Positions 16,693-25,392 of a stretch of DNA of 64,000 bases are shown here, piece after piece. Positions within the stretch are counted from its first letter, which is position 1. Every line of letters begins with the position of its first letter. The notes beneath the pieces are model-generated. The model did not search any database. It was not told where the DNA came from and saw only the letters and a program-made list of their open reading frames with translations. The stretch comes from UBA10649 sp963793105 (lineage in GTDB: Bacteria > Actinomycetota > Actinomycetes > S36-B12): assembly GCA_963793105.1 (NCBI GenBank), contig CAWBZB010000008.1:434001-498000 (forward strand), written 5' to 3'. Both the position numbers and the translations under genes were made by a program.

Positions 16693-17106
16693 CTAGGCGC
16701 TCTTGGGGCCGTACATGTTGTCGCCGGGGGTCCCTTCGAGGAGCCAGAAGACCAGCAGCACGATGTTGCCGCAGGGGACGAGCAGGAGCAGTTGCAGCCA
16801 GCCCGACTGCCCGCGATCGTGCAGCCGACGGCAGCCCACGGCGAGCAGCGGGATGGCCAGCGCGACGACGACGATGAGCCACACGATCCAGAAGATGACG
16901 GTCAGCAGCGTGAACACGCCGGACACCGCACCTCCTTCGTCGGCCGTGGCAGCGCCGATGAACGTGAGGACGAGCAGGGGGATGTAGCCGACGAGGCCCA
17001 CCAGGAGGGTGAACAGGTAGAACCACCAGAACTCCGACCGGGTCGCCCGGCCCTCGAACGTGGCGAACTTGTTGAGGCACGTGCGTACGGCTTCGGTGAA
17101 CGACAT
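16693..17106 (-). CDS. DUF805 family inner-membrane protein (copy 2)
   Basis: About 137 residues with FEGRATRSEFWWFYLF, four membrane helices, the GCRRLHDRGQSGWLQLL motif and the end PGDNMYGPK. Two adjacent ATG codons occur; the second (17106) has GAGGAGA at the better distance. It is the middle member of a tandem triplet and differs from copy 3 by a longer loop region with a short acidic insertion (TADEGGA). Confidence 0.85.
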   Translation of the reverse strand: MSFTEAVRTCLNKFATFEGRATRSEFWWFYLFTLLVGLVGYIPLLVLTFIGAATADEGGAVSGVFTLLTVIFWIVWLIVVVALAIPLLAVGCRRLHDRGQSGWLQLLLLVPCGNIVLLVFWLLEGTPGDNMYGPKSA

Positions 17107-17149
17107 CATCTCTCCTCTAGGTGCGGGGCAGAACGCGGGTCGGTGAGCG

Positions 17150-17560
17150 TCAGGCGGGCCTCGGCCCATAGGTGTTGTCGCCCTGCGTGCCGTCGAGCAC
17201 CCAGAACACGATGAGCACGATCACGCCGATGCCGCCGAGGAGCAGCAGCAGCTGCCACCAGCCGGTCTGGCCGTAGTCGTGCAGCCGCCGCGAACCGACG
17301 GCGAGCAGCGGAACGAGGCAGGCCAACTGGAGCAGGCCGCCGATGAGCATGATCCCCACGGCGATGAAGAAGAGCGGGCCGATGGGGTTGTCCGGATCGG
17401 ACGTCAGGGCCGGGATCAGCAGCAGCCCGCCCACGAGCACGAACGGGAGGGCGATCAGCTCATAGAACAGGACGAACCACCAGAACTCCGAACGCGAGGC
17501 GCGGCCACTGAAGTCCCCGTACTTGGTGAAACACGTGCGCACGGAATCGGCGAACGACAT
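17150..17560 (-). CDS. DUF805 family inner-membrane protein (copy 1)
   Basis: The protein has 136 residues from the ATG at 17560, which has GAGGAG about 6 bases upstream; the GTG two codons earlier lies inside that site. The protein shows FSGRASRSEFWWFVLF, a GSRRLHDYGQTGWWQLL motif (Ser in place of the usual Cys) and the end QGDNTYGPR. The three DUF805 copies are separated by 30-45 bases and probably co-transcribed. Confidence 0.85.
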   Translation of the reverse strand: MSFADSVRTCFTKYGDFSGRASRSEFWWFVLFYELIALPFVLVGGLLLIPALTSDPDNPIGPLFFIAVGIMLIGGLLQLACLVPLLAVGSRRLHDYGQTGWWQLLLLLGGIGVIVLIVFWVLDGTQGDNTYGPRPA

Positions 17561-17698
17561 CGTCACTCCTCGTCAGGCTGGTCCAGCACAGTCTGTCGCT
17601 CCCGTGGCCGCATCTCCAGCACATTCGCAGCTCTGTTCTGGACATATCCCCGCATGGAGCCCGCTCCACGCCCCAGAGCGCCGGGAAACGCGCGCACA

Positions 17699-17737
17699 AC
17701 GAAGGGGGCGCATCCTCTGAGGATGCGCCCCCTTCGT
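17699..17737. terminator. Strong terminator at the end of the rpsF-ssb-rpsR-rplI operon
   Basis: A 39-base near-perfect palindrome: the arm ACGAAGGGGGCGCATCCTC and its exact complement are separated by one base. It lies 14 bases beyond the rplI stop codon, on the strand where the operon ends. Confidence 0.85.
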
Positions 17738-17751
17738 CAATCCTGTCCGAA

Positions 17752-18198
17752 CTAGTCGGCCACGACCTCCAGGGTCACGGTGGCGACCACGTCCGGGTGC
17801 ACCTCGACCTTGGCCGAATGCGTCCCGACCGTCTTGATAGGAGCGCCGAGCTCGACCTTGCGCTTGTCGAGCACCGGCCCGCCCGCGGCCTTCACGGCGT
17901 CGGCGACATCGGCGGTCGTGATCGAGCCGAAGAGTCGGCCGGTCTCCCCCGCGTGCGCCGGCATCGTGATGGTGAGGGCCTCGAGGGCCTGCTTGATCTC
18001 GTTGGCGTGCCCGAGGTCGCGGACCTCGCGCACCTTGCGGGCGCGCTTGATCTGGGTGACCTGCTTCTCGCCACCGCGCGTCCACGCGATCGCGAAGCCA
18101 CGCGGCATGAGGAAGTTGCGGCCGTAGCCGTCCTTCACCTCCACCACGTCGCCAGGGGCGCCGAGACCAGGGATGTCCTGGGTAAGGATGAGCTTCAT
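17752..18198 (-). CDS. rplI: 50S ribosomal protein bL9
   Basis: The 148-residue protein begins MKLILTQDIPGLGAPGDVVEVKDGYGRNFLMPRG in outline, the bL9 signature. A long connecting helix (KRARKVREVRDLGHANEIKQALE) and the C-terminal RNA-binding domain with LFGSITTADVADAV follow. It is the last gene of the rpsF-ssb-rpsR-rplI operon and is followed by a strong hairpin. Confidence 0.97.
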   Translation of the reverse strand: MKLILTQDIPGLGAPGDVVEVKDGYGRNFLMPRGFAIAWTRGGEKQVTQIKRARKVREVRDLGHANEIKQALEALTITMPAHAGETGRLFGSITTADVADAVKAAGGPVLDKRKVELGAPIKTVGTHSAKVEVHPDVVATVTLEVVAD

Positions 18199-18229
18199 CT
18201 GGAGTGTCCTGTTCTTCCGGTGCCGTGCG

Positions 18230-18496
18230 TCAGCGAGCAGTGGACGTGTAGGGGAGCAGTGCCATCTCGCGGGCGTTCTTGACCGCCATGGCGATATCCC
18301 GCTGGTGCTGCGTGCAGTTGCCGGTCACCCGGCGGGCGCGGATCTTGCCCCGATCGGAGATGAACTTGCGAAGCAGGTTCGTGTCCTTGTAGTCGATCGC
18401 CTTGACGCCGTCCTTGCAGAAGGCGCACGCCTTCGCCTTGACCATCTTGTCCTTGCCGCGAGGCGACTTGCGGTCGCCCTTGGAGTCTCGTGCCAT
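18230..18496 (-). CDS. rpsR: 30S ribosomal protein bS18, zinc-binding form
   Basis: 88 residues from the ATG at 18496. The segment CAFCKDGVKAIDYKDTNLL retains the CxxC pair, and a further Cys follows in VTGNCTQHQRDIA, so this is the zinc-ribbon (C+) type. Actinobacteria often carry a second, Cys-free copy made under zinc shortage; none is in this window. It pairs with bS6 on the platform of the 30S subunit, consistent with co-transcription with rpsF. Confidence 0.96.
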   Translation of the reverse strand: MARDSKGDRKSPRGKDKMVKAKACAFCKDGVKAIDYKDTNLLRKFISDRGKIRARRVTGNCTQHQRDIAMAVKNAREMALLPYTSTAR

Positions 18497-18559
18497 GTCG
18501 TGGTGCTCCTGTTCGGTTGGCGCTCGCAAGCGCCGCAGTTGTCGGGGGAGTGCTGCTGC

Positions 18560-19051
18560 CTAGAAGGGGGGCTCGTCGAAGCCCGCGCCTCCGGAGGACC
18601 CGGAGGACCCGGAGGCCCAGGGATCGTCCGAGGACGAGGACGAGGACCCGGATGACCCGGAGTCACCGAAGCCACCGCCGGCGCGCTGGACCTTGTTCAC
18701 CTTGGCCGTCGCGGTGCGAAGGGCGGGGCCGACGTCGTCGACCTCCATCTCCACCACTGTGCGCTTCTCGCCTTCGCGCGTCTCGTAGGACCGCTGCTTG
18801 AGCCGGCCCGTCGCGATCACGCGCATGCCCTTGGACAGCGACTCTGCGACGTTCTCGGCGTACTGGCGCCACACGCTGCAGCGCATGTAGACGGGGTCGG
18901 CGTCCTTCCACTCGTTCGTCGTCTTGTCCAGGTATCGGGAGTTGGACGCGATCGTGAACGAGGCCACGGCGGCACCGCTGGGGGTGAACCGCAGCTCGGG
19001 ATCGTTCGTGAGGTTGCCGACAACCGTCACGACGATGTCGCCGGCGGCCAC
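18560..19051 (-). CDS. ssb: Single-stranded DNA-binding protein
   Basis: 163 residues from the GTG at 19051, whose G overlaps the last base of the rpsF stop (TAGTG). The OB fold is clear: VVTVVGNLTNDPELRF, ASFTIASN and the strand ending GRLKQRSYETREGEKRT. It is followed by a Gly/Ser-rich tail ending in FDEPPF, the acidic tip that recruits partner proteins. It coats single strands during replication and repair; location between rpsF and rpsR is standard. Confidence 0.95.
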   Translation of the reverse strand: MAAGDIVVTVVGNLTNDPELRFTPSGAAVASFTIASNSRYLDKTTNEWKDADPVYMRCSVWRQYAENVAESLSKGMRVIATGRLKQRSYETREGEKRTVVEMEVDDVGPALRTATAKVNKVQRAGGGFGDSGSSGSSSSSSDDPWASGSSGSSGGAGFDEPPF

Positions 19052-19359
19052 TACTCGGCTCCGACCGGGGCCGGCTCCTCGGCGCGCATGACCTTGGTGC
19101 GCACGACGGCCTCGTTCAGCGACAGCTGGCGGTCGAGCTCCTTCACGGACTCGACGGTGGCGGTCACGTGGAGCAATGCGTAGATGCCCTCCGCCTTGTG
19201 GTTGATCTCGTAGGCGAGGCGGCGGCGGCCCCAGACCTCGATGTTGTGGACGGTCCCGCCGTCGGCGCGGATGACGTTGAGGAACGCCTCCAGGCTCGGG
19301 GCGATCGTCTTCTCTTCCAGATCCGGATCGAGAATGACCATGATCTCGTAGCGACGCAT
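19051..19359 (-). CDS. rpsF: 30S ribosomal protein bS6
   Basis: 102 residues from the ATG at 19359, preceded by a strong GGAGGTGG site. It starts MRRYEIMVILDPDLEE and includes WGRRRLAYEINHKAEGIY, both hallmarks of bS6. It is first in the rpsF-ssb-rpsR-rplI operon. The open frame upstream of this start is not supported. Confidence 0.96.
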   Translation of the reverse strand: MRRYEIMVILDPDLEEKTIAPSLEAFLNVIRADGGTVHNIEVWGRRRLAYEINHKAEGIYALLHVTATVESVKELDRQLSLNEAVVRTKVMRAEEPAPVGAE

Positions 19360-19875
19360 GACAACCCACCTCCTTCGGACTAAACGGCCACGGTCTCTCC
19401 GTGGCAGGAGGGTGTGTGCGTGCCGACCCGGGCGAGGACCCGGGGGCGGCCCCCAAGGGTAGCCCGGGCGCCTGCTCTCGGGGAAATCGGTGTCCGACAG
19501 GCGGGCGGGACGCATCGGGGAGCGCGCAGGTGGAAGAGTCGCGCGTGGCGAGCCGGGGCGGCAGGCCGTCCTACTGGACGATCGGTGCCCGTCGGAGGGA
19601 GTCGATGTCGAGTCGAGCCGCCGGTGATCCCGGCCAGCCCCTTCCGTGAACACGTCGCCTCCGGGTCGTCAATCGCGACATCGGGCCCATCACCGAGCCG
19701 ACCGCGACTACTCGCCACCGGCGACAAGGCCGCGCTCGTTGTGGACCTGCGACTGGCCGGCTCGCGCCGGGACGGCCGAGGAGGAGATGGTGGACACCGG
19801 CCTGCTGTTGATCCCGGCCGTCTCGAGGCGCCGCGGATGAGTGACTGACGGCGCGAAGGACGGGACGCCCGGTGG
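19360..19875. other. Stretch with no gene I can support
   Basis: 516 bases between rpsF and the ABC transporter. Long frames exist on both strands, but all have the arginine/proline/serine-rich composition of GC-rich shadow frames and no ribosome site or domain. It presumably holds the rpsF promoter and leader near 19360-19450. The rest may be decayed sequence. Confidence 0.4.
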
Positions 19876-20698
19876 CTAGTGCGCGAGCGCGCTCGGCTGC
19901 TCCACATGGGTGAGGTCACCGTCGAGGATCTCGAACACCCGATCGGTGTACTCGACCATCCGCAGGTCGTGCGTGACCATGATCCCCGTCTTCCCACGGG
20001 ACTTGATCTCGCGGCGCAGCAACTGGACCACGCTGCGGCCCATCGCGGTGTCCAGGGCCGCGGTCGGCTCGTCGACCAGGACGAGGTCCGGGTCGTTCAT
20101 GAGGGCTCGGCCGATCGCCACCCGCTGGCGCTCCCCGCCGGACAGTTGCTCAGGCAGATTGCCGCCGCGGTCGGCCAGTCCGAGTTCCTCGAGAAGCTGG
20201 CTGCAACGCGCCTGGGCCTGCTTCTTGGAGCCGCCCTTGACCAGCGACGCCACGTACATGAGGTTCTCGCGTGCTGTGAGGAAGGGCACGAGATTGGCCG
20301 ACTGGAACACGAAGCCGACCTTCTCGGCTCGGAACCGGGTCAGTTCCTTGCGGGACAGCGTCGTGACGTCCGTCGATCCGACGAGCACTGGTCCCGCTCG
20401 TCGGGGCCAGTAGCCCACCGACGATCGAGATCAGGGTGGTCTTGCCCGATCCGGACGGTCCCAGCAGCGCCACGAACTCGCCCTCGTCCACGGCCATCGT
20501 GGCGTCCGACACCGCCGTGACCGCGGTGTGCCCGTCTCCGTAGACCTTGCGAACATCGGTGACGCGCAGGAGCGCCCCCGGGTGGTGCTGGGCATCGGCT
20601 GCGGGGCTCTCGCCGGGTCCGTCGGGCACGGATCCGGTGGCCAGGACCACGGGGTCCGGCGAGGCCTCGGTTCCGGAAGGGTCATGGGGGTCGTTCAC
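19876..20698 (-). CDS. ABC transporter ATP-binding protein (MacB/LolD type), interrupted by a 1-base insertion
   Basis: The upstream frame gives an acidic N-terminal extension, LLRVTDVRKVYGDG, the Walker A GPSGSGKTT and GGLLAPTSG. The downstream frame continues with VLVGSTDVTTLS, the Q-loop FVFQSANLVPFLT, the signature LSGGERQRVAIGRAL, the Walker B LVLVDEPTAALD and the switch VTHDLRM. The two halves join if one base near 20389 is removed. All catalytic motifs are then present in order, so the gene is probably functional. It overlaps the downstream-partner permease gene by ATGA/GTGA. Confidence 0.85.
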
Positions 20699-21798
20699 AG
20701 CGCGCCTCCGATGGCGGTAGCGGGGTCGATACGAGCGATACGTCGCAGGGAGAACAGCGCGCCGACCACACCGGCCACGAGGGTGAACACGGCGATCGTC
20801 ACCAGGGTCTCTGTGCGGAAGAGTGTGGGCACCTGAGCCGGGATCGCGAGTCCGAACAACCTCGCCAGAAGCGCGCCGAAGACCACTCCGAGCGCGGACG
20901 CGATCGCGGCCTGGGCGATGACGCCGCGACCGAGGCGCAACGTCGACGCGCCCAGGGCCTTGAGCGCCGCGAACAGCTCTCGCTTCTCCAGCACCAACAG
21001 GGCGAAGAAGAGCGCGACGACCAGGCCGGCCACCGCCAGCGTGGTGTAGATGATCGAGTTGAGAGTCGAGCTCTGCTGCTCGACGCCCGGGATCGCGAGT
21101 CCGGTCTGCTCGGCGGTGAGCGCAACGGTCCCCTCGACCGCGCCCGCGATGGCCGCCAGGTCCGGGGGTCCGTCGGTGGTGAAGGCGACCGCGCTGATCG
21201 CGGTGGGCTGGCCACGCTGCTCGGGTCGCACGGCGTCTCGCATGGCTCGCCAGGTGTCTACGGCGGTCCAGGCGGTGGGCTGCAGCTGGTAGGCGGCATC
21301 GGCGACGAAGCCGACGACCGTGGCGTCCACGCCGCCGACCGATATCACCGAGCCGACTTCCACGCCTTGGTCCTTGAGCCGGGTGTCGACAGCTGCGGTG
21401 CCGGCCTCGCCGGGGTCGGGCAGTCGGCCCTCGACCAGGGTGCTCGGGGTGCCCGCGGCGCCGACGTCGAGCCCGAACACGGCCAGGTCGATGCCTCCCT
21501 CGGGACCCTGTCCGCCGGTGAGAAGCACGCCCACCGGGCTTGCGGACGTGACTCCGGGAGCATCCGACACCGGCGCGACGTCAGCCTCGTCGAGTCGGGA
21601 GCGCACCAGCGACCCCTCCGCGTCAGCCGAGAACACGTAGCCGGACGCCGTGGTCGAACGGACGGCACCGGTCGCGCCGAAGAACAGGCCGTCCGCCAGC
21701 GCACCGAGCACAAGGACAAGGAAGACGATCAGCGACAGGGCAGCGACGATCGACGCGAACCGGGCCTTGCCCCGCTGGATCTCGCGCATGGCCAGCAT
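20695..21798 (-). CDS. FtsX/MacB-type ABC transporter permease (second)
   Basis: 367 residues: a first membrane helix after MLAMREIQRGKARF, a long extracytoplasmic domain, then three C-terminal helices ending with LFSLRRIARIDPATAIGG, the FtsX-family tail. The start overlaps the stop of the other permease by one base, and its end overlaps the ATPase start. The pair of permeases with one ATPase fits a macrolide/lipoprotein-type exporter; substrate unknown. Confidence 0.87.
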   Translation of the reverse strand: MLAMREIQRGKARFASIVAALSLIVFLVLVLGALADGLFFGATGAVRSTTASGYVFSADAEGSLVRSRLDEADVAPVSDAPGVTSASPVGVLLTGGQGPEGGIDLAVFGLDVGAAGTPSTLVEGRLPDPGEAGTAAVDTRLKDQGVEVGSVISVGGVDATVVGFVADAAYQLQPTAWTAVDTWRAMRDAVRPEQRGQPTAISAVAFTTDGPPDLAAIAGAVEGTVALTAEQTGLAIPGVEQQSSTLNSIIYTTLAVAGLVVALFFALLVLEKRELFAALKALGASTLRLGRGVIAQAAIASALGVVFGALLARLFGLAIPAQVPTLFRTETLVTIAVFTLVAGVVGALFSLRRIARIDPATAIGGAL

Positions 21799-22895
21799 CA
21801 GCGGGCTCCGACTGCCGTGGCGGGGTCGATCCGCGAGATCCGCCGGATGCTGAGCAGTCCGGCGAGCAGCGAGAACAGCAGGACAGCCGCAACGGTGACG
21901 CTGATGAGGATCGGGTCGAGGGAGACCGGGATGCCTGTGTTGAGGCCCTGAACGGCCAGCAGTGTCAGGCCGAGGGCGATCGCTGAGGCGACCAGCACGA
22001 CGAGGGTGATCTGCAGCGCCACCGTTGCGGCCAGCGATCCGGTCGGGGCGCCGATGGCGCGCAGGAGTGTGAAGGCCCTCAGCTTCTGCACCGTGAGGAT
22101 GAGGAAGAAGAACCCGATGACGACGATGCCGATGATGAAGGTCAGGCCCACGAGGATGCCGAAGCTCTGGGTGATGGACGAGATCCCCGGGATGCGGTCC
22201 ACCGCCATGTCACGCGTGTACCCGACCACTCCCGGAACCGTGTCGGTCACCGCGGCGGCCACCTGCTCCGGGTCCGCGCCGTCGGAGACGTCGAAGGCCA
22301 CCGCGTTGACGGGCACGAACGGCAGGCCGGGGTTGGCGGCCTCGATCGCGACGCCATAGGTGTCCAGGATCACGTAGGCCGTAGGGATGCCGTTGAACTG
22401 GGCTCCGCGCAACTGCCCCACGACGGTGAGCGGCACTCCCGTGGGCTCGAGCACGATGGTGTCGCCGATCTCCACCCCGCCGCCGTCGATCGCCGTCTCG
22501 CCCTCGGCTGTCGGCAGTCTCCCCGCCGACAGGCCGCCGGGGGCTCCCGGGGCGCTCGGCTGGAAGCCGAACACCTGGAGGTCCTGCGGGGCCCCGCCGA
22601 TGTCGGCTCGGGTGGTGAACGTGCCGACGGATCCGGTCGCGGCCACGCCGGGCACCGCCGCGACTGACGCGGCGATGGCCGGATCCAGGCGGCTGGCCAC
22701 GATGTTGTCGCGCGCATCGGCGGCGTAGACCAGTCCCTGGGCCTGGAGGCCGGACAGGGCCCCCGTCAGTGAACCGACCAAGGCGCCAGCGAGCGTGGAC
22801 AGCAGGAGGACCAGGAACACCAGTAGCGAGACCGCCGCCGTGAGGAGGCCGAAACGCAGTTTGGCGCGCCTGACCTCCGAGAACCCCAGACTCAC
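21798..22895 (-). CDS. FtsX/MacB-type ABC transporter permease (first)
   Basis: The core begins VSLGFSEVRRAKLRFGLLT, like its partner, with a first helix, a roughly 200-residue extracytoplasmic domain and three C-terminal helices ending LLSIRRISRIDPATAVG. The start is uncertain. The frame is open to a TTG at 22985, but the extra 30 residues are low-complexity and lack a ribosome site, so the GTG at 22895, which matches the partner permease's N-terminus, is preferred. It is first in a three-gene operon. Confidence 0.82.
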   Translation of the reverse strand: MSLGFSEVRRAKLRFGLLTAAVSLLVFLVLLLSTLAGALVGSLTGALSGLQAQGLVYAADARDNIVASRLDPAIAASVAAVPGVAATGSVGTFTTRADIGGAPQDLQVFGFQPSAPGAPGGLSAGRLPTAEGETAIDGGGVEIGDTIVLEPTGVPLTVVGQLRGAQFNGIPTAYVILDTYGVAIEAANPGLPFVPVNAVAFDVSDGADPEQVAAAVTDTVPGVVGYTRDMAVDRIPGISSITQSFGILVGLTFIIGIVVIGFFFLILTVQKLRAFTLLRAIGAPTGSLAATVALQITLVVLVASAIALGLTLLAVQGLNTGIPVSLDPILISVTVAAVLLFSLLAGLLSIRRISRIDPATAVGAR

Positions 22896-23064
22896 CCACC
22901 CACTGTTTCCGGTTCCGGCAGGTTCGGCAACTTGGGGCTCTCGGACCTGCGAGCCCGGGCCACTGCGATGGTCGGACCGTGTCAAGTGTCGAGGGTGCGG
23001 GGGCCGTCCACCAGGTCGTCCCAGGGCTGTTCCACTTCTCGAAGGTCGTGAACCCGTGCGCCCA

Positions 23065-23430
23065 TTACACCTCGGGAGCCGGATCGAGCCCGTCTCCCTC
23101 CCCCACCCAGCGCCACCTGTGTGCGCTCGGAGGGTCCTGCGCGGACAGCCGCTCGGTCAGGTACCTGCTTGCGACCAGGGTCGCCCGGGGACACCGCTGC
23201 GTCAGTTCCGCGAGGTTGCCGTAGCGATCGACATCGTCATGCGTGATGAATAGCCACCGGAGGTCCTGCGGATCGACCAGGACGGACTCGCGGTCCAAGG
23301 GGGGCTCCGGTGCCGACGAGCACCGGCTCGGCTCCACGGATCAGCATCGAGTTCATGTGCACCGCCAGGGGCCCGCTCGCGCCCGACGGCTGGTTCACGG
23401 CTCGGTAGCGACCGTTCGTCAGCGCGGCGC
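23065..23430 (-). pseudogene. Truncated MBL-fold metallo-hydrolase (ODP-type) remnant
   Basis: One frame supplies HMNSMLIRGAEPVLVGTGAP; after a shift at a run of six C the other frame supplies LDRESVLVDPQDLRWLFITHDD and GNLAELTQRCPRATLVAS, the pattern of oxygen-sensing MBL proteins. The metal motif is damaged: the second and third histidines expected in HxHxDH are replaced (HDDVDRYG). The frame ends at a stop long before the usual length. It is divergent from exonuclease III. A remnant is more likely than a working enzyme. Confidence 0.5.
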
Positions 23431-23433
23431 GAC

Positions 23434-23439
23434 TAGGGT
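23434..23439 (+). promoter_or_regulatory. -10 hexamer of a candidate leaderless promoter for exonuclease III
   Basis: TAGGGT ends 7 bases before the GTG at 23447, with no ribosome site between. Confidence 0.5.
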
Positions 23440-23446
23440 TCGACAC

Positions 23447-24244
23447 GTGCGGATCGCAACGTGGAACATCAACTCCGTCACTGCGCGCCTGGACCGGCTG
23501 CTCGCCTGGCTCGAGACCGCCCAGCCCGATGTCGTGGCGCTTCAGGAGCTGAAGTGCACCTCCGATGCCTTCCCGCACATGCCGATCCAGGCCCTCGGGT
23601 ACGAGGCGGTCGCCCATGGCAACGGCCGCTGGAACGGCGTGGCGATCCTGAGCCGGGTCGGCCTCACCGATGTCACCCTCGACCTCGACGAGCAGCCCCC
23701 CTTCGACGGAGTCGTGGAGACGCGGGCGGTCGGCGCCACCTGTGGCGGCGTCCGCGTGTGGAGCGTCTACGTACCCAACGGCCGTGAGCCCGATCACGAG
23801 CACTACGCGTACAAGCTGGAGTGGTTCCGCGCCCTGCAGCGCACGGCCGCGGCCGAGCTGGCCGCTGACCCGCTGCTCCCATACGCCGTCATCGGCGACT
23901 TCAATGTCGCCCCGACGGACGCCGACGTCTGGGACATCTCCCTGTTCGCCGACTCGACCCATGTGACCGTGCCTGAGCGCGAGGCCCTGTCCGCCGTTCG
24001 CGACGTGGGCCTGACGGATGTCATGCCGCGCGCGCTGAAGGGGGAGCCGTACACGTTCTGGGACTACCGCAACGGTGCCTTCCATCGCGGCTGGGGCATG
24101 CGCATTGACCTCGTGTACGCGAACGCCCCCTTCGCTGACCGGGTCACCGACGCATGGATCGACCGGGAGGCACGCAAGGGCAAGGGCGCATCCGACCATG
24201 CGCCCGTGGTCGTCGACCTCGCGGACGAGGCGGTGCGCTCGTGA
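23447..24244 (+). CDS. xth: Exodeoxyribonuclease III / AP endonuclease
   Basis: 265 residues from the GTG at 23447. Signature motifs are in order: ATWNINSVTARL (metal-binding Asn), LQELKC (metal-binding Glu), GDFNVAPTDADV (Asp and Asn) and SDHAPVVVDL (catalytic His). It removes abasic sites in base excision repair. Its stop overlaps the FemABX start (GTGA), so the DNA repair gene and an envelope gene share a transcript. Confidence 0.93.
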   Translation: MRIATWNINSVTARLDRLLAWLETAQPDVVALQELKCTSDAFPHMPIQALGYEAVAHGNGRWNGVAILSRVGLTDVTLDLDEQPPFDGVVETRAVGATCGGVRVWSVYVPNGREPDHEHYAYKLEWFRALQRTAAAELAADPLLPYAVIGDFNVAPTDADVWDISLFADSTHVTVPEREALSAVRDVGLTDVMPRALKGEPYTFWDYRNGAFHRGWGMRIDLVYANAPFADRVTDAWIDREARKGKGASDHAPVVVDLADEAVRS

Positions 24245-25386
24245 CCCTCACCGTCCGCGCGATCACGTCCGGTCAGCACGCCGAGTGGGTGGCCGACCGT
24301 GCGTCGGTGTCCTTCCTCCAGCTCCCGGAGTGGGCAGCGGTCAAGCCAGGCTGGCGCAGCGAGTCCCTCGGCTGGTTCCAGGGGTCGCGTCTGGTCGGAG
24401 CGGGACTGGTGCTCTACCGACCCGTGCCGCGCGTGCCCCAGCGGACCCTCGCCTACCTGCCGGAGGGCCCGGACATCGACTGGCTCCGCCAGGAGCACCC
24501 GGGTCTGCCCCTCGACGCCTGGCTCCAGCCGCTCCAGGACCACTGCCGGGGCCAGGGGGCCTTCCAGATCAAGATGGGACCACCGGTCGCGTTGCGCCGC
24601 TGGGAGGCGGCGACCATCAAGGCGGCGATCGCGGCCGCGGCTGACGGGTCGGGCGCGCTTCGCCTCAGCGAGGTCATGGCCGACTGGCACTCCAGCGCGG
24701 GAGCCAAGGTGGTCGAGCGGCTGAGGGCCAGCGGCTGGACCCAGCACCGATCGTCGGGCGCCGGCTTCGGCGACGTGCAGCCCCGGTACGTGTTCCAGGT
24801 CCCGCTCGCCGACCGGACCCTGGCGGACGTGTTCGCGGGCTTCAACCAGCTGTGGCGGCGCAATATCCGCAAGGCCGAGAAGGCCGGCGTCGTCGTCACC
24901 GAGGGCACGCGGGAGGATCTCGCCGCCTTCCATCCGGTGTACGTCGAGACGGCCCATCGCGACCACTTCACGCCGCGCAGCCACGCCTACTTCCAGCAGA
25001 TGTGGGACGCCCTGAACTCCGAGGCCCATCGGCTCCGCCTCTATCTCGCCCACCATGACGGACACCTGGCCGCCGCCACGCTCATGGTCCAGGTGGGCAC
25101 GCACGCGTGGTACTCCTACGGGGCCTCGACGACCGCCGATCGCGACGTGCGACCGTCGAACGCCCTCCAGTGGCGGATGATCTGCGACGCGCACGCGGCG
25201 GGCTGCGAGGTCTACGACCTGCGAGGCATCGCCGACACGCTGGATCCGGGCAATCACCTCTTCGGGCTCGTACAGTTCAAGGTGGGCACCGGCGGCTTCG
25301 CCCAGGAGTACGCGGGGGAATGGGACTACGTGCTTCGACCGCTCTGGGCGCGCGGGTTCCGCGCGTACCAGGCCAGGAAGGGGTGA
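24241..25386 (+). CDS. FemABX-family peptidyltransferase (lipid II-dependent bridge or tRNA-dependent aminoacyl transfer)
   Basis: 381 residues with a GTG overlapping the upstream stop. Two GNAT-like halves are visible: FLQLPEWAAVKPGW near the start, and FNQLWRRNIRKAEKAGVVV followed by YFQQMWDALN and the closing YDLRGIADTLDPGNHLFGLVQFKVG, the typical FemX end. Members add amino acids to the peptidoglycan stem using aminoacyl-tRNA. The following alanine-racemase-like gene, 6 bases downstream, suggests a common task in cell-wall amino-acid supply. Confidence 0.88.
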   Translation: MTLTVRAITSGQHAEWVADRASVSFLQLPEWAAVKPGWRSESLGWFQGSRLVGAGLVLYRPVPRVPQRTLAYLPEGPDIDWLRQEHPGLPLDAWLQPLQDHCRGQGAFQIKMGPPVALRRWEAATIKAAIAAAADGSGALRLSEVMADWHSSAGAKVVERLRASGWTQHRSSGAGFGDVQPRYVFQVPLADRTLADVFAGFNQLWRRNIRKAEKAGVVVTEGTREDLAAFHPVYVETAHRDHFTPRSHAYFQQMWDALNSEAHRLRLYLAHHDGHLAAATLMVQVGTHAWYSYGASTTADRDVRPSNALQWRMICDAHAAGCEVYDLRGIADTLDPGNHLFGLVQFKVGTGGFAQEYAGEWDYVLRPLWARGFRAYQARKG

Positions 25387-25392
25387 TCGACG

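Noticed and set aside
17521..17540. GTGAAACACGTG as a third parS site
   Set aside because: It lacks the inverted-repeat symmetry of parS and lies inside a DUF805 coding region.
19414..19848. Possible gene between rpsF and the ABC transporter
   Set aside because: Arginine/serine-rich composition, no motif and no ribosome site; only a weak impression of a hydrophobic strand.
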